Part shown: one piece after another, positions 55,508 through 64,000 of the stretch
Position numbering within the stretch: position 1 is the first letter of the stretch
Layout of the letters: each line of letters opens with the position of its first letter
Assembly: GCA_012295275.1 (NCBI GenBank)
Contig: CM022677.1
Span: forward strand, 9,363,134-9,427,133
Direction of reading: 5' to 3'
From: Chrysomallon squamiferum
Taxonomy: Eukaryota > Mollusca > Gastropoda > Neomphalida > Peltospiridae
DNA: 64,000 bases
The notes under the pieces: model-generated
The model's database searches: none
Told to the model about the DNA's origin: nothing
What the model saw: only the letters and a program-made list of their open reading frames with translations
Made by a program: the position numbers and the translations under genes

Positions 55508-58414
55508 TATATATATATATGTGTGGAATATATGTATACAGTTTTTTATTTTATGATCTCTATATTTATAGTGTATTAATTTGGTTCTTAAAAAAAACAC
55601 TTTTGGATTAAATCTCTTTACTATTTTATTATTTTATTGTGTAATATAAATTTCATTTACCATGAAAATGATTTGTTTTTTAATATCTAAACTCAGACAT
55701 ATACATTTTCAAGGAAAGAAAGGTTTATTCTTCAAAAATATTTTGTATTTTTAACAGTTTTTTAATTAAATGATAAATTTTATTTTCATACACAGCTTAT
55801 TTGTTCTTTGTTTAACACAGTTGTCTTTCTTTATCTCTCTTTGAAAATGGCTGGTTAATTTTAAAATCAAGGGAGTTAATTGTCAAGGCTAGTGGGAGAG
55901 TTACTGTTATAGCTATGATTTTGTTTTAAGTGTGATCAGTATTAGACAAATAACAAAACTAAAAAGACAGAATAAAAAGAAAAAGTTTTGATTAGCCAAA
56001 CGAGAGCTGTTATTTTCTTAATATTTATGCCAGTTTGAAAACATACTTCTTGAATTTGCATATTTTCTGCTCAGCATTTGGCCATTTTTAAAGCAATGTT
56101 ATGTTATTAACATTTGTACTCTAGTTAGTAAAAATAAATTTGAAAGTGGAGAAAGCAATAATTTTATCGTGCTTGAGATTCAATAAATATCTTCTTTTCT
56201 TTTCAGTGATCTTCAAAAATGGATTTTTTGTAAATGTAATTTTTGTTAACTTCCTCATTGTTGTTTTTAGACGTTGAGATCAGAGTAACCAGTATTAAAA
56301 TACACAAAAAGACATACACATTTTCAAGGAAACAAAAACGTTTATTCTTCAAAGTTGTTAACAGTTTTAAACATTAACATTTTCAGATTGATACTGATAT
56401 TCATGGTAAATTATAGAATACATTATACTAACACGGTTTGAAAAAAGAAATGTCCTTAATTTACTGATTACAATAATCAGTTTGTACAGAAACACTCATT
56501 TTCAAGAAAAGAAACATCTAATTTGTTCAGATATATTTTTATTTAATAAATATTAATAGATGTTGATAAATTACTAATACATAAAATATGTCATACAAAT
56601 ACATTTTGAAATAAAAAAATGCCACTAATTTTCTATCACAATTTGTTTTAAAGTCTAATAATTTTTTTCTGAAATCAGCAAATTTCATGTAATTGCAATT
56701 TAAACTGTTCACCTCTGACTAATTACCTGTCACTATACGTATTGTATAAACCCAAGTACAGAGTAAGAGAAAACATCAAAATGTTTATTATTTTCTATAT
56801 ATATATAGTATCTTTGTACATGCACACTACACAACATCAAGTGTGTGTACACCAGATTAGAGTGAGTAATGTTGTACTCTGCTGTTAATCTAAATGATGA
56901 ATCTAATCATGAATTTTATCTGAACTAATATTTGCTGTGTTTCATGAAACCTGTTAATGACCAGTTTACATATTTGAATATTTATCTTGGTTTAAATCAT
57001 AGTGAATTAATAAACATTTTGAGGAAGATGAAATGTGGCATATGACACAGAGCTGTGAAAACAAAAAATATAAATGTTACAACACTGCTTTATCTGCAAT
57101 ATAGTCAGAGTATGTACTCTCCTGTCTGTGGGGTGGTGTATATCGTAGATCCTTTGTTGCTAATTGAAAAGGCAATGGCATAACTCTCTCATTACTTGAA
57201 TGGACATATTTTAATCCACATAATCAAGTGTCCTGATCCATGTAACCGATGTCCAAAACCTCATCCACATCCATATAACCACTTTCCCAAATACATGAAC
57301 CAGAAATAATGTTTTATTCCTTGCAATAAGTGGACATATTCACTTTAAATTTTATTACCGTTAACTTGGCAAAGCAGATTTATCCTAAGGCAAAAAAAAA
57401 AAAAGGAAGATCATTTTGCTGTGAGACAACAGTGCATGTTCTAGTCCTGATTTAGCTGGATTATTTTTAAATAAAACATTTCTTTCTTCAATCAATGACA
57501 ACCCCCACCAATTTCAGACTTATTTTTGTTTAATTAAATAATAACAAGGATGGATACAAAAGTCACTGTATGCATTGCATTCAAAGAGGAGTAATAATTG
57601 TCTTTCTTCAATAATAACACAAACAATAATAAAATGATCTTAGCAACATTGTAATTTAATCAGCAAATTGTACACAATTTAGAACACGATTAACAACACA
57701 TAAACTAACAAAACCAAAATAAACCAAATCAACCTATAAACCAAGAAAATATAGAAAACAAAAATAACATTGTACTTTATAAATAATTTTTAAACAAATA
57801 ATAAAGATATGATTAATTACTCCAGTATTCACAAACAGTTTTGTTATCTAGTACTGCAGCATGTTTAATAATTTCTGTTTCTAAACAGCTAATACGTTCA
57901 GGTTTTCTTTCTTGTTCAGCAAGAAAGAATTTATTTCAGTCAGAAATGTGTGCATATGGATATACTCTGTACTACTTCATGGCTTTGTACAGAAAATATT
58001 AAAACTCGAAAAAATACCAAACTGATAATTAGCCATTGTAAAGAACCAAAGATGAATAGTTACACTGAAAATTAAAATAACCTATTAAAATAATTGCTAA
58101 TTTCCATGGTTCAGTAATTTCTGTTATTAATTATTGAACTTCAAAAGTTAGACTAATTTACATAAATAATTAACTTTACTTTACTAACATAATTTCATTT
58201 CATCAGAACCATGATTTAATATAGTATTCTCCATTAAATTACAGCAAATATAAATTTAGAAAGACAAAATAAAATATTAATAAAAAAAAAATAAAAAAGA
58301 ATATAAAAAATTAAAAAAAAATTAAAAAAATTAAAAAGGTTCATTTCAATGCACAAACTTTATATATAAATTTCTTAAGAAAATTTATATATAGTCACAA
58401 TAAAAGGGTACATT

Positions 58415-58420
58415 TTTATT
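58415..58420 (-). terminator. Polyadenylation signal of NAXE
   Basis: TTTATT on the plus strand, i.e. AATAAA on the NAXE strand, 46 bp after the stop at 58466. Candidate only. Confidence 0.4.
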
Positions 58421-58465
58421 TTTGGTTTTCCTCGTCAGGGGGAGGGAACTGTGTTTTGAGCTGCA

Positions 58466-61400
58466 TCACGCAGTCGGTGCCTGGGTAGGGGGCAGCTGAA
58501 GGGAGTACTTCTGTTCTAGAGTTTTCGGAACAAATCTTCCGCCCAGATAGTGGTACTTCCCCTTGAAGAGTTCTGCACATTTCTTTGGAGCTGTGAGAGA
58601 AATGAGCAGGTCTGGCTGAAGTCCATCTGGATCCCCATGTTCAACATGCCAACCTGGCAAAACAAAGTTTAATTACTGAGATACAACATGCCAACATAAA
58701 AACAAAGTTTAATTACTGAGATACAACATGCCAACATAAAAACAAAGTTTAATTACTGAGATACAACATGCCAACATAAAAACAAAGTTTAATTACTGAG
58801 ATACAACATGCCAACATAAAAACAAGTTTAATTACTGAGATACAACATGCCAACATAAAAACAAGTTTAATTACTGAGATACAACATGCCAACATAAAAA
58901 CAAAGTTTAATTACTGAGATACAACATGCCAACATAAAAACAAGTTTAATTACTGAGATACAACATGCCAACATAAAAACAAAGTTTAATTACTGAGATA
59001 CAACATGCCAACATAAAAACAAAGTTTAATTACTGAGATACAACATGCCAACATAAAAACAAAGTTTAATTACTGAGATACAACATGCCAACATAAAAAC
59101 AAGTTTAATTACTGATTTGTGAACCAAAGAGCTTATTGAATAAAAAATAATGAGATTGTCTGTTCTCTGTTCCAGATCACTGAACCAACATTAGTTTACC
59201 TTTTTTACATATAATTAAAGATTTCTTTAAAGAAACTGTGGATTTAACATTATAATTTTCATTAATAATTCCTTTATTAGAATTTTTTTTGTTTTGAAAT
59301 TGTGATATAAATATTTATTTTACACTTGATTATCATGAATAAAGTGAAGGATGCGTGTCTAATAAAAGGACTGCTTTATTAATTCACTTGCGTTGGCATT
59401 TTGTAAACATGAGCAAAAAGTGCCTCATGTTTAAGAAAATAATCTGATAAATTAATGTTCAGTATTATAAGTGAATAATATATTCTCGGTTCTTACCTAT
59501 CTGAAGATAAAGAACAGAGATGGTCTGAATGTTTCTAAGTGAAAGAGGGTCACAAAGAAAGAACCAAGTATAATATAGCAAGCTTTGGTATGTATTCATG
59601 CAAATGTTGGTTATCAGGTTTTTTTCTCAGGGGTCTACACATTTTTACAAAACTGATAAGTTATCTCTTATGTGATTACTCAAGTGATTATACTGTAAAA
59701 AAAAATATATTTAAAAAAAGAACAAAACAAACAAGAGATTTTCCTGGCATTACCTGAAGGGACATCAATACTGCAGATGGGTATGTCTGACTGAATGGAC
59801 TTTAAGTGTTCGAGCACGCTGGCAAACTCCGGCCTCACCGGCGGCTTGAAGCTGAAACCAAACAGGCCATCTACAACCAGGTTGTACGCATCGACAATCA
59901 GCTGCGGGACAGAGGGAAAGAACGAGAGAAACGGCATGTCCATCCCTTCACACTGGCGCCGCAGACTCTCAAACAGAGGCTTGCTTGGCTGCTTTGGATA
60001 AAACACTGATGGACGATAGCCCTGCATTTATTTTTAATTACATATATATAATAAACTTGATTATAACTGAAAATGTTTCAAATTAAAATAATAAATGTTA
60101 ATTTAAAGATTAATTATTTCGAACTATTATAAATTAGAAAAATTCAGTTTTCCAAATATTTAAAAATCATTTACTATATACTCTGTGCATAATAAAATCT
60201 GCTACCAACTTGATTGTTTGCCTTTTGAGACATTTATGGTTAATTATGTTGTTCTTATTTTTGTTTTTAAAAAAGTTTAGGGAAATAGTTGAACAATGAT
60301 TTCGAATTTTAAAAACAATTTTTTAAAAACATTATTTGTTGTTGGAGATTTTAAAGGTGCTTCTCTAAAAGATTCAACTATTTTTTTTATCGATTAATCC
60401 AGAAATTATCACTTTATAAATAAATTACATTTAATAATTAATAATTTTATTTATAGTAATTATATATATATATATTAATAATTAATAATTTATATACACT
60501 AATAATTTATTTATAAAGTAACAAACATTATATGCAATAATTTACATAATATAGTAAAAATTATATACAAAGTAATAGTTTATATACAGTAATAATTAAT
60601 CTATAAAGGTGAAGAACTCACAAACAGTTTGAGGTGTCTGGCACAGACCAGTCCATCGCCTCCATTGTTTCCTGGACCACAACAGACAAGGACAGCTCCA
60701 TTGTCTTTTGTCATCTTCTCTAGAGGAAAACACTGAAACACACACACTTGTAAATAACACAGGTTGTAATTTTCTCTAGACAAAAACATATGATTAGACA
60801 AACACATAAATATACATTATTTCTTCAAACATACTTTACTTTGTAAATTTACTAAATGAAGATTAACGTGTACAAAATTTAATATTGTTATGAAACACAT
60901 AATAAATGATTTAATTAACAAAATAACATCTTATAAAATTGAATATTACTATAAAAACATAATAAAATATCACAGCAGAATATTAGAAGCAAAGTGAAAC
61001 ATCTGACTAAATTCTTTAAACACCAAATTTAGTATTCTTATAGAAACATAATAAAAATTTAACACTAGAAACATATATTTTTTATTAAAAAGATAATAAA
61101 GTATTTAATATAATTGTATTCAACATAAAACATGATAAAACATAATGTGACTAAAAACAGAGACAAAATTAAAATATTCCTCAGAGTTTGTTTTTTACTT
61201 GACAGTCTCGTACGTTCTCATAAAGAGAAATGTTTGAGATGTTTGTCACTTGCCTTGGCTATGGCCACCGCACAGCTGTACCCAGCGAGCTCCATCAGCT
61301 GCTCCACGGTGAAAGCATACTCCGTAAACAACTCCTCATCTATCTTCCTAGCCTCATCCTGACTGCAAAATTATAAATAAACAACTCAGTTAACAACACC

Positions 61401-61472
61401 AACAACAACAATAGTGATACAGTAGTAGTAGTAGTAGTAATAATAATAATAATAATAATGATATTATGTAAG

Positions 61473-61509
<37 letters not shown>

Positions 61510-62568
61510 CAACACCAACAATAACATTGTAGTAATAATTGTAATTATAGTAATAACAACATTTTTTATAGTGGTGGTTTATAGGAAAATGTTGTTTAAT
61601 TATTTATTATAATTAGCAATTATTATGTAGATTTATCCATGAATCGCACATAGTCAGATGAGAAAACTCATTAGTCAATATGATGAGACTATTAAAACAA
61701 AAAACAGAATGGAGGAAAATCTCCAGGGTCAGTGCTGTGATTTGAAACAATTTAATTCACAAGAGTAAAAAGAAAAATCAATGATTATGATTCCTAGTCA
61801 CTAGCTGTTAACAACTGGGCTACAACACTGTTATGTTGCTACTGAATATCTTGTCTACATGTAAAACCTGAATCCTGCTGAGTTAAAATTTGTGTTTAAG
61901 CTTCCAATTTGCAATCCCGTCTGTGTAATCAAATTGTTCCTCCCATGTTGTATTGAAATCAAAATAACCACTAACATATGTGAATTTACACTGAAAGTAT
62001 ATATATAGATTACAGATATTTTGCAAATTGTTTATACCAAATGGGTTGATATGTATTAAAAATAAAATCTGTTATAGATATGTGTCATATTATATGTAAA
62101 TAATATTAAAAAGAAATTATCAAATATATGACAATATGAAATTATTAAATTTAACAATTCATTAATGAACTAAAAAATAGATTTGTTTTATTAAAAATTA
62201 TTAATAATACAACAAAACTTGTTTTCATTAATAACAGCTTTGACTTTGGAGAAAATTAATAACACTGACAAAAGCCATTGAATGAAGATTTCTCATTATG
62301 TATATAACCTATGTTAATAATAATAACAAATAATAATAATAGTTATAATACTAATTTTATCAATTCATTATTTTTCTTTCCTGTTGATGGAGAAGAATGT
62401 TAGTGATGTTTTAACTAACAAACTTGATAAAGATTATGAAAGGCAGACAACTTCTGTTATATAAAATACAATCAAATAAGATTAATTTTATTAAGTCATT
62501 TTTTTCTTTCCTGTTCATAAGAAGAATGATAATAATTTGTTTAATGCATACCTCTTCATCTTTGACAT
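58466..62568 (-). CDS. NAXE: NAD(P)HX epimerase (YjeF N-terminal family)
   Basis: Repairs hydrated NAD(P)H by interconverting R and S epimers of NAD(P)HX for the dehydratase NAXD. Exons (minus): 62568-62552 (17 nt, MSKMK plus two bases), 61362-61254, 60732-60622, 60021-59754, 58653-58466, giving 693 nt, 230 aa. Motifs: [18 protein letters not shown], nucleotide-binding GPGNNGGDG (61-69), VDGLFGFSF with catalytic Asp130, SIDVPSGW (from 163), then [13 protein letters not shown] and [10 protein letters not shown] at the C-terminus. The four downstream exons are certain. The 17-nt first exon is inferred: it has the right phase, an AG|GTATGC donor and an in-frame TAA just before its ATG. The intron after 61254 uses a GC donor (AAG|GCAAGT). 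No mitochondrial presequence is encoded from this start. Confidence 0.93.
58643..59115 (-). repeat. 40-bp minisatellite at the last NAXE intron/exon junction
   Basis: Eleven units of 39-40 bp (ACAACATGCCAACATAAAAA then CAAAGTTTAATTACTGAGAT) follow a founder copy that overlaps the start of the last exon (CATGCCAACCTGGCAAAAC). On the NAXE strand each unit carries a copy of the exon start GTTGGCATGTT, but the acceptor CCAG has become TTAT, so they are not usable acceptors. Confidence 0.97.
61420..61510 (+). repeat. (TAG)n/(TAA)n microsatellite in NAXE intron
   Basis: TAGTAGTAG then long TAA triplet runs with short interruptions, extending to about 61510. Confidence 0.95.
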
Positions 62569-64000
62569 TTAAAAATTACACATTTTAATGTTGTAATGTC
62601 AGATTAGACTTTTAAATGACTCCTATGTTATATTTATGCACAAATTCATTTGTAAGAAACATGCTTTCATGTTGAATACTTCTATTTGCAATGTCAAAAG
62701 GATCTTTGTGGATAGCTGTTGAAATCTGCAAATATGTTTTATTATTTGTCATTGTTTGAGATCAGTATGTAAATTTATAATATGTAGATTTTGTTTTAAT
62801 TACTTAAAAATAGTTTGGCATTGTATATTTTAGTGGAAATGTAATTACATTTAATCATTAATACATAAGCAGATACACCAAGAAAAGATATTTTTGTTTT
62901 TAATTAAAACACAATTTAAGAAAATCATTTTCTAACATACTGTTAAAACATTGCTTGTAATAATTATTGGAAAATAAATAAATATATAAATAAATTTTGT
63001 ATGATTTGTTTACATATATACTTAAAATTTTATTTAACATCATCATAATCATCATGTTTTCAAATAACATTACTCCTAGAAGACTGAGTAATAAGCACAG
63101 AAAACTTGACTGAAACTTCAGAATTAAAAAACGACTGGCTATCAAATTGCATATTTAAATATTTTATAATTACAATGTACAAAAAAAAAAATTTTTAAAA
63201 GTAAAAATTTGCTGGCAAAATGCTTATTTAAATATTTAAAATTTACTAAACTTTATATATAAAATGTCTAAGATTGTGTAAGGGCTGCAGACCAAGTGAA
63301 TAGGTTTCCACTAAAGCCTTGAGTTCATTAATTATTTGGTAAAAATAAATGATTCATAAATGTAAAGTGAAAGCTTAGCATTCACTTAACATATAAATTA
63401 TCTAACTTGGTTAAAAATCTTTCTTTGTTTTCTTTTTTATTATTTATTTCTTTTTTCTTTGTTTTGAGTTAAACAAGTTTATATCTTGAAAACCATCATA
63501 AATTTTAACAATGTCTTATGAACTGAAATGTTGCAATAACTACCAGCTGCAAACATTTTAATCCAGAACATGCTGGAAAATAAATGGGGTGGGGTGGTTT
63601 TGAGAATGGAATGTCAAGAAATATCTTTTCAGAAGAAAATGGATAAAAAATAAAAGTTATGAAGGTACAAAATTTTCTATTAAGTCATACGTGCTCTATA
63701 AACATTAGAAATTTTGGGTTGTGAAAAGTGATTCAGTGATAGAATTATTTTCGCATGAAAAGATTTTTAAATTTGTTTTTTTATTTACATGGGAATTTAT
63801 TTTATTTAAGAATAAGGGTGACTAGAATATGTTTTATTTCATTTGTGTTCTTAGACTTTTCAGTATTTGATTTCTCTTGATGTCTCCATTACACTCTGAT
63901 TTGATGATTTAATCTTGTCACTATTCCTGTTTTTCTATAGTGTTATCAGACTGGGTTTATTGTTAATGATGTTTAGAAACTGCAATTTAGAAATATTTTA
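62569..64000. other. Upstream of NAXE: no gene seen
   Basis: AT-rich sequence with simple runs. No exon, promoter motif or repeat family that I can support. Confidence 0.5.

Larger units (their letters stand above)
55491..58465. other. Convergent 3' region between MESH1 and NAXE
   Basis: AT-rich and non-coding. Related short stretches recur at about 55696-55740 and 56308-56350 (GACATA(T)ACA...TTTTCAAGGAAA and GTTTATTCTTCAAA), a diverged direct repeat of about 45 bp roughly 610 bp apart. No gene is seen. Confidence 0.5.

Noticed and set aside
58643-59115. Regular repeats suggesting a CRISPR array
   Set aside because: The 40-bp units are directly abutting with no unique spacers, in a eukaryotic intron; it is a minisatellite.

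Overview
This is an AT-rich, CpG-poor, intron-rich animal nuclear window. Coding sequence is only a small fraction of it and is split into many short exons with GT-AG introns. I see no bacterial or viral gene organisation. The protein set (SKI2 helicase, HDGF/LEDGF-family PWWP protein, metazoan MESH1, NAXE, pyruvate kinase, a secreted Frizzled-domain protein) indicates an invertebrate metazoan. The abundance of (TA)n, (CA)n and (CT)n tracts, together with Tc1, Tigger and L1/Tx1-like remnants, makes a mollusc my best guess, but I cannot fix the taxon.

Layout. 1-6637 (minus): 5' part of a pyruvate kinase gene that runs off the left edge, with two candidate first coding exons. About 6.6-10.4 kb: non-coding upstream region with a 0.46-kb tandem duplication. 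10458-11770 (plus): two-exon gene for a secreted protein with two Frizzled cysteine-rich domains. About 11.8-17.9 kb: transposon graveyard (FLYWCH-type ORF, foldback repeat, decayed L1/Tx1-like LINE, long microsatellites). 17977-32861 (plus): complete 24-exon SKI2/SKIC2 RNA helicase gene (1230 aa) with an antisense Tc1 element in intron 19. 34895-50799 (minus): complete 19-exon HDGFL2/LEDGF-like gene (1023 aa; PWWP plus integrase-binding domain), containing a Tigger derivative and a 2-kb inverted-repeat-bounded element in introns. 53145-55490 (plus): complete 4-exon MESH1/HDDC3 (182 aa). 58466-62568 (minus): complete or nearly complete 5-exon NAD(P)HX epimerase NAXE (230 aa).

Orientation. PK and the Frizzled-domain gene are head-to-head, as are HDGFL2 and MESH1. 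SKI2/HDGFL2 and MESH1/NAXE are tail-to-tail. The genes are not an operon. MESH1 and NAXE both act on NAD(P)H-related metabolites, but their adjacency may be chance.

The most interesting signals are: (i) an alternative pyruvate kinase N-terminus with a basophilic-kinase-like Arg-Arg/Ser-rich segment, reminiscent of the phosphorylated N-terminus of vertebrate liver-type PK; (ii) short tandem repeats in three different genes that have each copied an intron/exon junction, giving decoy acceptors in SKI2, two in-phase 30-nt pseudo-microexons in HDGFL2, and a degenerate acceptor array in NAXE; and (iii) a 1.96-kb element that makes up most of HDGFL2 intron 8.
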